Shown: positions 1 through 9,370, counted from the stretch's first letter. The stretch is 64,000 nucleotides of DNA from Achromobacter sp. MYb9 (GCF_002975275.1 NZ_PCOQ01000023.1:1-64000); one strand, 5' to 3'. A program made the numbers and translations. The notes: generated by a model from the letters alone, not told the origin.

Positions 1-1
1 A

Positions 2-23
2 GTCCGGAGCGAAGGCTCCGGAC
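2..23. other. Inverted repeat (9-bp stem, GAAG loop)
   Basis: GTCCGGAGC (2-10) and GCTCCGGAC (15-23) form a perfect 9-bp stem with a GAAG tetraloop. It lies about 100 bases past the stop codon of the minus-strand oxidoreductase gene, or just after a gene beyond the left edge. No T-run follows on either strand, so a Rho-independent terminator is not shown; it could be an mRNA-stabilising hairpin. Confidence 0.45.
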
Positions 24-120
24 CGCAATCGTTGACCCGCGCCCCACCGGCCACCGACGCGACGGGCGCCTCAAGAACCCCACCGCCACCACCATCAAAC
101 ACCCCCCCCAAAAAAAATCT

Positions 121-3100
121 TCAAGCCGCCCGAACCCCAATAGCCACAACCCGAGCACTAAACTCCTTCAGCAATTCCTCCCGCTTCCCCGCCACCTTCT
201 CCATCGCCGCCTCCTTTATATGTCCGTAGCCTCTGATTTCTTCGGGCAGGCCTGCTAACGTCACGGCCTTGTCGAGGTTGCCGCGGTTCAATTTCGATAA
301 GATCGCCGTCAGTGTTTCCCGATACTCGCGGATCAGTTCGCGTTCCGCGCGCCTTTCCGCCGTATAGCCGAACGGGTCCAGCCGGGTGCCGCGCAGCCGC
401 CGCATCTTCGCCAGCAGCGCGAACACCTTCAGCATCGCCGGCCCGTAGCTGCGCTTGATCAGATGGCCCTGCGGGTCGCGGCGGGCGAACAGCGGCGGGG
501 CCAGGTGAAAGCGCAGCTTCCAGTCGCCTTCGAACTGTTCGCCGATCTTCTTCACGAACTCGCCGTCCGAGTACAGGCGGGCCACTTCGTACTCGTCCTT
601 GTATGCCATCAGCTTGAAATAGTTGCGCGCCACGGCGATCGCCAGGCGGTTCGTGCCTGTGGCGTCCTGTTCCGCCCGCGCAACCCGGTCCACCAGATCC
701 GTGTACTGCTTCGCGTAGACCTCGTTCTGATATTGCGTCAGGAACGCCTTGCGCACCGCCACCAGCTGCGCCAGTTCACCCGAGGGCTTCTTCAAATCCG
801 TGACCGGGGCCACGCGCGGGCGCTTGATCTCGATAATGTCTTCGGGTGGCGCGATGGGCATGCCGCCGTTGGCCAGCACGCGCATCACATCGGCCATGTC
901 GTGCGCGGCGCGGCGGCCCCACGCGAAGGCAGCCTGGTTGGTGGCGACTTGCTGGCCGTTCAACGCTATCGCCCGCAGCAGCGCCTCTTGGGACAGCGGG
1001 ATCCAGCCCTTTTGGTAGGCGTAACCCATCATCAGGGGATTGGCGTAGATCGCATCCCCCAACAAGGCAACCGCCATCGCCGCCGCGTCCACGCTATGCA
1101 GATTTTCCTTGCCGCAAGCGGTTTGCAGGTCGGCGGTCAGGTGGTCGGCCGGCAGCGTCCAATCGGGGTTGGAGACAAAGGCGGCGGTCGGCGCGTTGTC
1201 GCGGTTCAGCAGCACGCGGGTGCGCCCCGGCCGCAGGCGCGCCATGCTGTCCGCGCTGGTGGCAACCACCAGGTCGCCGGCCAGCAGCAAGTCGGCCTCG
1301 CCCATGGCGACGCGCGTGTTCATCAAATGGTCGGGCGATTGCGCCAGCACCACATGCGAATACACGGCGCCGCCCTTTTGCGCCAGGCCGGCCATGTCCA
1401 GCACCGAACAGCCCTTGCCTTCCAGGTGCGCCGCCATGCCCAGCAATTGGCCGATGGTGACGACGCCCGTGCCGCCAACGCCCGCGATGAAGACGCCATA
1501 CGGCTGGTCCAGCACGGCCGCGCGCGGCGCGGGTACGCCTTCATCGATGACGCCCTCTTGCGACAGCGCCTTCGGCTTTCTCAACTTGCCGCCTTCCACC
1601 GTCACGAAGCTGGGGCAAAAGCCCTTCAGACAGGAGAAGTCTTTATTGCAGCTGGATTGATTGATGGCACGCTTGCGGCCGAATTCGGTTTCCAGCGGTT
1701 CGACCGACAGGCAATGGGACTTCTGCGAACAATCACCGCAGCCTTCGCAGACGCGCTCATTGATGACGACGCGGCGTGCCGGATCGGGATAGGCGTTGCG
1801 CTTGCGGCGGCGGCGCTTTTCCGTGGCGCAGGTCTGGTCGTAGATCAGCACCGACACGCCCGGATGCTCGCGCAGGTCGCGCATCACCGCGTCGAGTTCG
1901 TCACGGTGCATCACCGGCACGCCCGGCGCCAGGTCCGAGACATCGTTGTACTTGTCGGGGTCGTCCGTCACGATGACGATCTTGTCGATGCCTTCGGCGG
2001 CCACCTGGCGGCTGATCATCGGCACGCTGATCGGGCCGTCGACAGGCTGGCCGCCCGTCATGGCGACGGCGTCGTTGAACAGGATCTTGTAGGTGATCGG
2101 CACCTTGGCCGCCACCGCCGCGCGTATGGCCAGCAAGCCGGAATGGAAGTACGTGCCGTCGCCCAGGTTGGCGAACACGTGCTTTTCCTCGGTGAACGGC
2201 GCCTGGCCCACCCACGGCACGCCCTCGCCGCCCATCTGGGTATAGACCTCGGTATTGCGGTCCATCCACCGCACCATGTAATGGCAGCCGATGCCAGCCA
2301 TGCCGCGCGACCCTTCGGGCAGGCGGGTCGAGGTGTTATGCGGACAGCCCGAACAGAACCAGGGCTTTCGCTCTTCGACGACGCGCGGACGCGCCAGGGC
2401 CTGTTCGCGGCCGCCGATGAAGTCCAGCCGGGCCAGGATGCCGGCGCGCACATCCTGGGGCAGTTCAAAGCGCAACAGGCGTGCCGCGATCGCCTTCGCG
2501 ACCATCGCCGGCGAAAATTCGTAGTGCGCGGGCAACAGCCAATTGCCCTGCGGCACGGACCATTCACCGCCATCCTTGTCGTCGAACTTGCCCGCCACGC
2601 GAGGGATCTTCTTGCCGCTGCCGATCCAGCTGAACAGCTCTTCCTTCAACTGGTATTCCAACACCTGGCGCTTTTCCTCGACGACCAGAATCTCGTCCAG
2701 GCCTTCGGCGAAGTGCTGCATGCCGGTGGACTCCAGCGGCCAGACCATGCCCACCTTGAACAGGCGCACGCCGATGCGCTGGCAGACGGCGTCGGTCAGC
2801 CCCAGGTCCGACAGCGCCTGGCGCGTGTCCAGATAGGCCTTGCCGGAAGTCATGATGCCGAAGCGCGCATCGCGCTGGGGCACGTGCCAGAGTTCGCGGT
2901 TGAGCTTGTTGGCGCGGGCGTAGGCCAGCGCGGCGTACAGCTTGTAGTCCAGCAGCCGGGCCTCTTGCTGCAGCGGCGTGTCCGGTATCCGGATGTTCAG
3001 GCCGTCGGCCGGCATCAGGAAATCTTCGGGCAGTTGGATGCGCACGCGGTGCGGGTCCACGTCCACCGACGCCGACACTTCCACGATGTCGGTGATGCAT

Positions 3101-3729
3101 TTCATGCCCACCCACACGCCGGCATAGCGGCTCATGGCCCAGCCGTGCAGGCCGAAATCCAGTACCTCCTGGACGCTGGCCGGAAACAGCGCCGGGATCA
3201 TACAGGCCTTCAGGATATGGTCGCTTTGATGCGGCAGCGTCGAAGACTTGGCCGGATGGTCGTCGCCCGCCACCACCAGCACGCCGCCATGCCGCGACGT
3301 GCCCGCCGCATTGGCGTGTTTGAAGACGTCGCCGCAGCGGTCCACGCCCGGGCCCTTGCCGTACCACATGCCGAAGACGCCGTCGTACCTGGCGCCGGGG
3401 AACAGGTTGACCTGCTGCGATCCCCAGACGGCGGTGGCGGCCAGGTCTTCGTTGATGCCCGGCTGAAACTCAACATGATGGGCCTTCAGGTACTTGGCCG
3501 CCTTCCACATGTTCTGGTCCACGCCGCCCAACGGCGAGCCGCGGTAGCCGGACACGAAGCCCGCCGTGTTCAACCCTGCCCGCGCGTCCCGCACGCGCTG
3601 CATCATGGGCAGGCGGACCAGGGCGTGGATGCCGCTCATCCAGGCTCGGCCGGACTCAAGGGTGTATTTGTCGTCCAGTTGGACGGATTCGAGCGCGGCG
3701 CGCAAGGCGGGCGACAAGGGGGCATTCAT
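121..3729 (-). CDS. Indolepyruvate:ferredoxin oxidoreductase, fused alpha-beta type
   Basis: This 1202-residue protein belongs to the fused indolepyruvate ferredoxin oxidoreductase family, which decarboxylates aryl-pyruvates from aromatic amino acid transamination to aryl-acetyl-CoA with ThDP and Fe-S clusters. An N-terminal pyruvate-oxidoreductase-like region is followed by a ThDP-binding segment (NLGDGTYFHSG, about residue 520). A Cys cluster (CEGCGDC, about residue 664, then further Cys to about 710) should hold Fe-S. A gamma-type domain starts with GVGGTGVV (about residue 751) and the C-terminal extension is typical of proteobacterial fused versions. The ATG at 3729 has a GGAG ribosome site; the frame stays open 24 codons further upstream without support. 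It is divergent from mutY. Family assignment is firm; the preferred aryl-pyruvate is not visible. Confidence 0.9.
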   Translation of the reverse strand: MNAPLSPALRAALESVQLDDKYTLESGRAWMSGIHALVRLPMMQRVRDARAGLNTAGFVSGYRGSPLGGVDQNMWKAAKYLKAHHVEFQPGINEDLAATAVWGSQQVNLFPGARYDGVFGMWYGKGPGVDRCGDVFKHANAAGTSRHGGVLVVAGDDHPAKSSTLPHQSDHILKACMIPALFPASVQEVLDFGLHGWAMSRYAGVWVGMKCITDIVEVSASVDVDPHRVRIQLPEDFLMPADGLNIRIPDTPLQQEARLLDYKLYAALAYARANKLNRELWHVPQRDARFGIMTSGKAYLDTRQALSDLGLTDAVCQRIGVRLFKVGMVWPLESTGMQHFAEGLDEILVVEEKRQVLEYQLKEELFSWIGSGKKIPRVAGKFDDKDGGEWSVPQGNWLLPAHYEFSPAMVAKAIAARLLRFELPQDVRAGILARLDFIGGREQALARPRVVEERKPWFCSGCPHNTSTRLPEGSRGMAGIGCHYMVRWMDRNTEVYTQMGGEGVPWVGQAPFTEEKHVFANLGDGTYFHSGLLAIRAAVAAKVPITYKILFNDAVAMTGGQPVDGPISVPMISRQVAAEGIDKIVIVTDDPDKYNDVSDLAPGVPVMHRDELDAVMRDLREHPGVSVLIYDQTCATEKRRRRKRNAYPDPARRVVINERVCEGCGDCSQKSHCLSVEPLETEFGRKRAINQSSCNKDFSCLKGFCPSFVTVEGGKLRKPKALSQEGVIDEGVPAPRAAVLDQPYGVFIAGVGGTGVVTIGQLLGMAAHLEGKGCSVLDMAGLAQKGGAVYSHVVLAQSPDHLMNTRVAMGEADLLLAGDLVVATSADSMARLRPGRTRVLLNRDNAPTAAFVSNPDWTLPADHLTADLQTACGKENLHSVDAAAMAVALLGDAIYANPLMMGYAYQKGWIPLSQEALLRAIALNGQQVATNQAAFAWGRRAAHDMADVMRVLANGGMPIAPPEDIIEIKRPRVAPVTDLKKPSGELAQLVAVRKAFLTQYQNEVYAKQYTDLVDRVARAEQDATGTNRLAIAVARNYFKLMAYKDEYEVARLYSDGEFVKKIGEQFEGDWKLRFHLAPPLFARRDPQGHLIKRSYGPAMLKVFALLAKMRRLRGTRLDPFGYTAERRAERELIREYRETLTAILSKLNRGNLDKAVTLAGLPEEIRGYGHIKEAAMEKVAGKREELLKEFSARVVAIGVRAA

Positions 3730-3917
3730 GTCTCGACTCCAAGATCCTGGATGCCCCCACCAGCTTCGCGTTTCGCGCTGCACGCGCCCGCGGGCCAACA
3801 AGGGCCGTGAAAGTGAAGTGATGGCGCTTTCGCGCTCTAGGAAGAGCCTGTCAACACCACAAGGCCCGGGTTAGTTGTAACCGGTCGCCCCAAGCCCGGC
3901 AAGAGGGCGATGCGATA

Positions 3918-5006
3918 ATGTGCGGCATGGAATTCGCCCCTTGTATCGTCGCCTGGCAACGCCAGCATGGCCGGCATGATCTGCCCTGGCAAAACACGCG
4001 TGACCCGTATCGGATCTGGCTGTCCGAGATCATGCTGCAGCAGACGCAGGTGGCCACCGTCATCCCCTATTACGACCGCTTCCTGCAGCGCTTCCCCGAC
4101 GTGGCCGCGCTGGCCGCCGCCGCGCAGGAAGACGTGATGCCGTACTGGGCCGGGCTGGGCTACTACGCCCGCGCGCGCAACCTGCACCGTTGCGCGCAAG
4201 AGATCGCCCGCGATTGGGGCGGCGGCTTCCCGCCCACCGCGCAAACCATCGCCACCCTGCCCGGCATCGGCCGGTCCACGGCGGCGGCCATCGCGGCGTT
4301 CGCCTACGGCGAGCGTTCGCCCATCCTGGACGGCAACGTCAAGCGCGTGTTCACCCGCCACTTCGGCATCGCGGGCGATCCCTCCAAACGGGACGTCGAG
4401 ACGCGGCTATGGGCGCTGGCCGACGCCCAGGTCGAGGCCGCCCCCGACCTGGACATGGCCGCCTACACGCAGGGTCTGATGGATTTGGGCGCCACGTTGT
4501 GCACGCGCGGCAAACCGGCTTGCGACAAGTGCCCGGTGGCGCAAACGTGCGTTGCCCGCCGCGAGGGCCGTCAGGCCGAGCTACCCACCCCGAAGGTACG
4601 CCGCGCCATCCCGGAACGCGAAACCTGTATGTTGGTGTTGCAGCATCAAGGGGCGTTCCTGCTGCAGCAGCGGCCCGAACCCGGCATCTGGGGCGGGCTG
4701 TGGAGCCTGCCCGAATTCGATGTGGCGGGCGACCCCGACACCGCCTCGCGCGCGCTGGGCCTGGAACCCGAACAACGCTTCGAGCTTGCCGCTTTCGCCC
4801 ACACCTTCACGCACTACCGCCTGCACATCCGGCCGTGGCTGGTGCCGGTGCGCGCGGCCAGCCTGCGCGAAGCGGCATTGCCGGAACGCTGGGTGCATGC
4901 GGACAAGCTGGCGTCGATGGCGCTGCCCGCGCCGGTCAAGAAACTGCTGCAAGGGCTGGTCGAGGCCGGGATGCAGGACAGCCTGTTCCCGGCCGGCCCC
5001 CGATAA
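3918..5006 (+). CDS. mutY: A/G-specific adenine DNA glycosylase MutY
   Basis: MutY removes adenine mispaired with 8-oxoguanine in the base-excision repair GO system. The 362-residue protein has catalytic Glu37 in SEIMLQQTQV, the helix-hairpin-helix LPGIGRSTAAAI at about 113-124, and the ILDGNVKRV motif carrying the conserved Asp near 137. The 4Fe-4S ligands follow the MutY spacing C-X6-C-X2-C-X5-C at about residues 195, 202, 205 and 211. The C-terminal 130 residues match the NUDIX-like 8-oxoG recognition domain. The ATG at 3918 is used; an in-frame ATG at 3927 is equally possible and would remove three residues. It is transcribed away from the oxidoreductase gene. Confidence 0.96.
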   Translation: MCGMEFAPCIVAWQRQHGRHDLPWQNTRDPYRIWLSEIMLQQTQVATVIPYYDRFLQRFPDVAALAAAAQEDVMPYWAGLGYYARARNLHRCAQEIARDWGGGFPPTAQTIATLPGIGRSTAAAIAAFAYGERSPILDGNVKRVFTRHFGIAGDPSKRDVETRLWALADAQVEAAPDLDMAAYTQGLMDLGATLCTRGKPACDKCPVAQTCVARREGRQAELPTPKVRRAIPERETCMLVLQHQGAFLLQQRPEPGIWGGLWSLPEFDVAGDPDTASRALGLEPEQRFELAAFAHTFTHYRLHIRPWLVPVRAASLREAALPERWVHADKLASMALPAPVKKLLQGLVEAGMQDSLFPAGPR

Positions 5007-5039
5007 CCGCCGCGGCGCCGCGCGGCGGCCATCGCGCCC

Positions 5040-5996
5040 CTAGTTGGTCATGCGCGGCAGGTTGGCCGCCTTGATGGCGCGGCCCATCTGATCGTAGGTG
5101 GTGTCGACCATTTTTGCGTAGTCCTGTCCCGACATCCAGACGGGGTCCACGCCCAGTTGCTTGTAGGTCTGCTGCAAGCGGTCGGAGGCCACGGCCGCCT
5201 TGGCCGATTGTTCCAGGCGGGCGCGGACAGCTTCCGGCGTGCCTTTGGGCACCGCCAACCCCAGCCACGAATCGATTTCCACGTTGTAGCCCGCTTCCTT
5301 CAGGGTGGGCACCTCCGGGAATTCCGGCCATCGGATCGGACTGGCCGACGCCAACAGGCGCAGGCGGCCTGCCTGGATGTAGCTGGTGACGTCCGACGGA
5401 TTCTGGACGATGGCATCGACCTGCTTGCCGAGCAATGCCGATACGGTTTCACTGCCCGATTTGTACGACACCTGCTCGAACTTCGCGCCCGTGACGCGGC
5501 CCAGATCGAACATGGCCAGGTTGTTGGGCGCGGACGGCGCGCCGAAGAAGATGCCCGGGCCCTGCTTGGCTGCCGCGACCAGATCGGCCACGCTCTTGTA
5601 CGGCGAGTCCGCGCGCACCACGACCCCATAGCGGTAGCGGCCATAGGCGGCCACGAAATCGAAATCCCGCGCGGCGTAGGGAATGGTCATCAGGTGCGGC
5701 ATGATGGCAATGGACGACAACGTCACCACGCCCACGTTGTAGCCGTCGGCCGGCTGCTTGGCCACATAGCCGGGGCCGATGGTGCCCAACGCGCCGGGGC
5801 GGTTGAAGACCACCACGGCGCGGCCCAGGTCGGCCTCCATCGCGCGGGCCAGTTCGCGGCTGGCAACGTCCGTGTTGCCGCCAGCGCCGTAGTTCACCGT
5901 CAGCGTCACCTCCTTGTCGGGCCACGCCTGCGCAGGCGCGGCCGTCATGCTTATCGCGGCAGCGGCCATCGCCGCCAGCATCGATGCTGTTTTCAT
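5040..5996 (-). CDS. Bug-family tripartite tricarboxylate-type solute receptor
   Basis: This is a 318-residue periplasmic binding protein of the Bug (TctC) family, abundant in Bordetella and Achromobacter, which binds small carboxylates. A signal peptide ends near residue 24 (AAPAQA). The family signature appears as GAGGNTDVASRELA and FNRPGALGTIGPG, the loops that hold a ligand carboxylate. No TctA/TctB membrane partners are nearby, which is common for these orphan receptors. It is the last gene of a minus-strand run after an SDR dehydrogenase and a ThDP enzyme, so it probably delivers, or senses, a 2-oxo or hydroxy acid for those enzymes. The substrate cannot be read from sequence. Confidence 0.88.
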   Translation of the reverse strand: MKTASMLAAMAAAAISMTAAPAQAWPDKEVTLTVNYGAGGNTDVASRELARAMEADLGRAVVVFNRPGALGTIGPGYVAKQPADGYNVGVVTLSSIAIMPHLMTIPYAARDFDFVAAYGRYRYGVVVRADSPYKSVADLVAAAKQGPGIFFGAPSAPNNLAMFDLGRVTGAKFEQVSYKSGSETVSALLGKQVDAIVQNPSDVTSYIQAGRLRLLASASPIRWPEFPEVPTLKEAGYNVEIDSWLGLAVPKGTPEAVRARLEQSAKAAVASDRLQQTYKQLGVDPVWMSGQDYAKMVDTTYDQMGRAIKAANLPRMTN

Positions 5997-6032
5997 GTTT
6001 GTCTCCTTTGTTTTTTTATGGGTGCGGCATGC

Positions 6033-6788
6033 TCACGGCATGTAGAAGCCGCCATTGATGTCGAGGATGGCGCCGTTGATGAAGCCCGCCTCTTCCGCGG
6101 CCAGGAACACCATCGCCGCGGCCACCTCTTCTGGTGTTCCCAGACGGCGGACGGGAATCTGCGCCGCATAGTTCTCGTTCACCGACGGCGCGGCCTGCTG
6201 CGCCATTTCGGTCAGGATGCGCCCCGGCGTGATGGCGTTGGCCGTGATGCCGTGGGGCCCCATCTCGGCGGCGATGGCGCGGGTCAGGCCCAGCACCCCC
6301 GCCTTGGACGCCATGTAGCTGCCGCCCGCCACCAGCGACTTGGCGCGGCCCGCCAGCGACGACACATTGACAATGCGCCCAAAGCCCTGCTCGCGCATGC
6401 CTGGCAGCACCATCTGGCACAGGCGCAGGATCGACGTCAGGTTCACCTGCAGCACCGATTCCCATTCCTCTGGCGTGATGTCCAGAATGCCGGCGGAATT
6501 TCCGTCCGCCTGCTTGGGCGAGATGCCCGCGTTGTTCATCAATACCGACACCGGCCCCCACTGCTCGCGCGCACGGTCCACCACGGCCTGCATGGCCGCG
6601 TAGTCGGTCACATCGGCTTGCTCGGTGCGCAGCTGCGCGCAGGGGCCACCCAGCCGTTGCGCGTCCACGCCCTCGCGGCTGACGGCCAGCACGCGATAGC
6701 CCTTGGCCAGCAGCAGGCGAGCCACCTCCAGGCCGATGCCGCGGCCCGCGCCGGTGACCAGCGCGACTTTGCTCGGATCCTGTTTCAT
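6033..6788 (-). CDS. Short-chain dehydrogenase/reductase (SDR)
   Basis: This 251-residue classical SDR oxidoreductase has the NAD(P) motif TGAGRGIG near the N-terminus, NNAG in the middle, the catalytic Ser in NVSS and the YMASK (YxxxK) active site. The C-terminal INGAILDINGGF is typical of 3-oxoacyl-ACP reductase-like SDRs acting on small alcohols or ketones. I start at the ATG at 6788, whose codon overlaps the stop of the upstream ThDP enzyme (ATGA). That overlap implies translational coupling and a shared pathway. The true substrate is unknown; reduction or oxidation of a hydroxyketone made by the ThDP enzyme is a reasonable inference. Confidence 0.88.
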   Translation of the reverse strand: MKQDPSKVALVTGAGRGIGLEVARLLLAKGYRVLAVSREGVDAQRLGGPCAQLRTEQADVTDYAAMQAVVDRAREQWGPVSVLMNNAGISPKQADGNSAGILDITPEEWESVLQVNLTSILRLCQMVLPGMREQGFGRIVNVSSLAGRAKSLVAGGSYMASKAGVLGLTRAIAAEMGPHGITANAITPGRILTEMAQQAAPSVNENYAAQIPVRRLGTPEEVAAAMVFLAAEEAGFINGAILDINGGFYMP

Positions 6789-8512
6789 GCCGATTCCGCC
6801 GTGAAGAAGGTGATGGGCGGAAACGCGTTTTCGTCGCACATGACTTCGATCAGTGTCGTCAGTTCGGCGTTGCGCGCGTCGCGCAGCGCGCCGGCCAGGT
6901 CCGCCGGCGCTTCGACGCGCACGCCCAGGCAGCCCGCCGCCCGCGCCACCGCGGCATGGTCCACCGGATGGAAATGGACGGCCGACGTATGCGCGCCGAA
7001 CTTCACGTTTTCGGCGTGCTTCTGGAAGCCCAGGATGCCGTTGTTGATGACGACCAGCGTCACCTTGATGCCCATGCGGCGGGCGGTTTCCAGTTCGGAC
7101 CACACGTGGCCGAACCCGCCGTCGCCCACCACGCAAACCACGTGCGCGTCCGGCCTGGCCACCTTGGCGCCCATGGCCATCGGAAAGCCCCAGCCCAGCC
7201 CGGCCAACCCGCGCGGCGTCAAGAAACGCATCCCGGGCGCCAGCGACGTCAGGTAGTTGGCGATCCAGATCGAGGAGTAGCTGGCGTCGGCGACCACGAT
7301 GGTGTTTACGTCCACGTCCTGGCGGATTTCCTCCAGCAGCCGTTCGGGGCGGATCGGCTGCTGGTCCGACAAGCGGACGGCGCGCGACGCTTCCCAGGAA
7401 GACGCCTTGCCCGACTCGATGGCGGCTTCCAGGCCTGCCCGGCGCGCTTGCGCGGCAGACAGGTCACGGCAGCCCAGTTCACGCGCCAGCGCCAACAGCG
7501 TTTCCCGCGCGTCGCCCGCCAAACGCAGCGCTTCGTAGTTACGGCCGATTTCGGCCCCGTCGACATCGATATGGATGTAGCGGGCGTTCCTGGGATACAG
7601 CTTCCAGGAATCGGTGGCGTTCTGGTTGGTGCGCGTTCCCACCAGCAGCACGACATCGGCATCGGCGATCAGCGGGCGCAGGTCGCGGCTGGCGCCATTG
7701 GGGCCCATGAAATAGCCGACCACGCCCAGCGACAGCGGATGCCGTTCGTCCGTGGCGCCCTTGCCCATGACCGTGGTGCCCACGGGCAGGTGGGCTGCTT
7801 CCTGCAAGGCGGCCAGCGCCTGGCTCGCGCCCGATACATGCACGCCGCCGCCGGCCACCACGACCGGCCGCTGCGCGCCGGCCAACAAGTCGGCCGCGGC
7901 CTTCACGGCCTCGCTCGCGGCCACCGTGCGGTCCAACGGGAAATGCCCCAGGCTGGCGTGGCGTTGCGACGCCGCGGCCGCCTCGTTCAGCAGATCCGCC
8001 GGCAGCATCAAGGCGACGGGGCCCGGGCGGCCCGAGCAGGCGATGGCGAAAGCCTGGTCCACATAGTCCTCGACCCGCGAGGCCTCGGTGACCCGGCGTA
8101 CCCACTTGGTGCAGGAGGCGAACAGCGCCAGGTGGTCGAATTCCTGAAACGCGTTCTTATCGGTCTGGTCGCGGTTGACGTCCTGGACGAGCGCGATGAC
8201 GGGGATCGACACCTTCAGCGCTTCGGCCAGCGGGGGCACCAGCAGCGTGGCCGCCGGGCCATTCTGCGCGGTCACGATGGCGGGCTTTCCCGTGATGCGG
8301 GCATAGGCGTCGGCCATGTAGCCGCCCGCGTTCTCGCTACGGTAGGCCACCTGGGTCAACCCCAACTCTTCGCAAGCCAGGTGCAGCATGCTGGGCAGGC
8401 TCTGACCGAATACGTGGGTCACGCCATGGCGTATCAGCGCCTTCGCGATCAGATGCGCCACGGTGCCGTGATTGTTCAGCCCGGGCGCGCTCAAGGGATG
8501 TAGCGTGGACAT
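6785..8512 (-). CDS. ThDP-dependent enzyme, acetolactate synthase-like
   Basis: This 575-residue enzyme has the three-domain layout of the acetolactate synthase/2-oxoacid decarboxylase family. The cofactor-activating Glu is at about residue 60 (YRSENAGGYMADAYAR). The ThDP/Mg motif runs from GDG (463-465) to the paired Asn of VVINN. Such enzymes decarboxylate a 2-oxo acid or ligate or cleave hydroxyketones. No small regulatory subunit (IlvN) accompanies it, and the neighbours are catabolic, so biosynthetic acetolactate synthase is unlikely. The start has a clear AGGAG site. It overlaps the SDR gene by 4 bases and sits next to two palindromic operator candidates. The exact reaction is not assigned. 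Confidence 0.85.
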   Translation of the reverse strand: MSTLHPLSAPGLNNHGTVAHLIAKALIRHGVTHVFGQSLPSMLHLACEELGLTQVAYRSENAGGYMADAYARITGKPAIVTAQNGPAATLLVPPLAEALKVSIPVIALVQDVNRDQTDKNAFQEFDHLALFASCTKWVRRVTEASRVEDYVDQAFAIACSGRPGPVALMLPADLLNEAAAASQRHASLGHFPLDRTVAASEAVKAAADLLAGAQRPVVVAGGGVHVSGASQALAALQEAAHLPVGTTVMGKGATDERHPLSLGVVGYFMGPNGASRDLRPLIADADVVLLVGTRTNQNATDSWKLYPRNARYIHIDVDGAEIGRNYEALRLAGDARETLLALARELGCRDLSAAQARRAGLEAAIESGKASSWEASRAVRLSDQQPIRPERLLEEIRQDVDVNTIVVADASYSSIWIANYLTSLAPGMRFLTPRGLAGLGWGFPMAMGAKVARPDAHVVCVVGDGGFGHVWSELETARRMGIKVTLVVINNGILGFQKHAENVKFGAHTSAVHFHPVDHAAVARAAGCLGVRVEAPADLAGALRDARNAELTTLIEVMCDENAFPPITFFTAESA

Positions 8513-8525
8513 CTTGTCTCCTGTT

Positions 8526-8543
8526 TATATTTTATAAAATATA
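8526..8543. promoter_or_regulatory. Candidate operator 1, TATATTTTATAAAATATA
   Basis: This is a perfect 18-bp palindrome in an AT-rich island that contrasts with the GC-rich surroundings. It ends 13 bases before the ThDP enzyme start, directly upstream of its ribosome site. Its core TTTTATAAAA recurs 48 bases away at 8578-8587. The position between a GntR/FCD regulator and the divergent cluster suggests that regulator binds here; this is inference. Confidence 0.6.
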
Positions 8544-8577
8544 TTCCGAAGCCAAAGCGCCGGTCAATTATTTTATT

Positions 8578-8588
8578 TTTTATAAAAT
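8578..8588. promoter_or_regulatory. Candidate operator 2, TTTTATAAAAT
   Basis: This second copy of the TTTTATAAAAT core of the palindrome at 8526-8543 has the same orientation and is spaced 48 bp core to core. It lies 90 bases upstream of the divergent regulator gene, where it could serve autoregulation or looping. Confidence 0.5.
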
Positions 8589-8677
8589 GTAAAGCGTATG
8601 CACGGGGACGGTAGAATCGCGCTGCGCGGGCCGCTGCCAGCAGGGCATGACCCGGCCCGGCCGACCAGGAACACAGG

Positions 8678-9355
8678 ATGACCATCAATTTGGCGCCCAT
8701 GCAGCGGGAAAACATGACCGCCCGCATCTATCGCGAGATCAAGCAGAAGATCATGATGGGCGAGTTGCGCCCGGGCGACACCATCACGCTGCGCTCGATC
8801 ACCGACACCTTGGGCGTCAGCCAGACGCCCGTGCGCGAAGCGCTGCTTCAACTGGTGTCTGAACGCGCCTTGACGCTCAGCCCGGGCAAGTCGGTCAAAG
8901 TGCCCGAGCTGACGGTGGCGCAGCTGCAGGAATTACGCAGCATCCGGCTGGAGCTGGAGTGCTTCGCGGCGCGGCGCGCGGCCCCGCTGGCCACGCCCGC
9001 CCTGATCGCCGAACTGCGCGGCATCCACGGCAATCTGATGGCAAGCCGGCAGCAGCAGTTGATGGCGCCGGTGCTGGCGCGCAATTTCGACTTCCACTTC
9101 GCGCTGTACTCGGCGGCGCAAATGCCGCACCTGTTGTCGATGATCGAAAACCTGTGGGTCCAGACGGCGTCCTACCTGTCGTACCTGTACACCCCGCCCT
9201 TTCCCACCTTGCCCGGCGCGCATCCGCACGAGGGCATCATTGCCGGGCTGGAAGCCGGCGACACGGAAGCCGTGGTGCGCGAAATCCGCCGCGACATCGA
9301 AGGCCACGGCGAATTCCTCGTCCGCTATCTGATCGAACACGGACTGGCGAAGTAG
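8678..9355 (+). CDS. GntR-family regulator, FCD (FadR/VanR-like) type
   Basis: This 225-residue transcription factor has an N-terminal winged helix (REIKQKIMMGELRPGDTITL, then LGVSQTPVREALLQL at about 15-70). Its C-terminal all-helical FCD ligand domain includes NFDFHFALY and HEGIIAGLEAGD, residues that usually hold a metal and a carboxylate ligand. It is divergent from the ThDP enzyme/SDR/Bug cluster, so it is the obvious local regulator, most likely a repressor released by the pathway substrate. The start at 8678 is supported by AGGA shortly upstream; a downstream Met at codon 8 is a weaker alternative. Confidence 0.9.
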   Translation: MTINLAPMQRENMTARIYREIKQKIMMGELRPGDTITLRSITDTLGVSQTPVREALLQLVSERALTLSPGKSVKVPELTVAQLQELRSIRLELECFAARRAAPLATPALIAELRGIHGNLMASRQQQLMAPVLARNFDFHFALYSAAQMPHLLSMIENLWVQTASYLSYLYTPPFPTLPGAHPHEGIIAGLEAGDTEAVVREIRRDIEGHGEFLVRYLIEHGLAK

Positions 9356-9370
9356 TCCGCGCGCGGCGGG

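Noticed and set aside
463..3810. A 1115-codon open frame on the plus strand across the indolepyruvate oxidoreductase gene
   Set aside because: It is antisense to a gene with clear ThDP, Fe-S and gamma-domain motifs and has an Ala/Arg/His-rich composition without domains.
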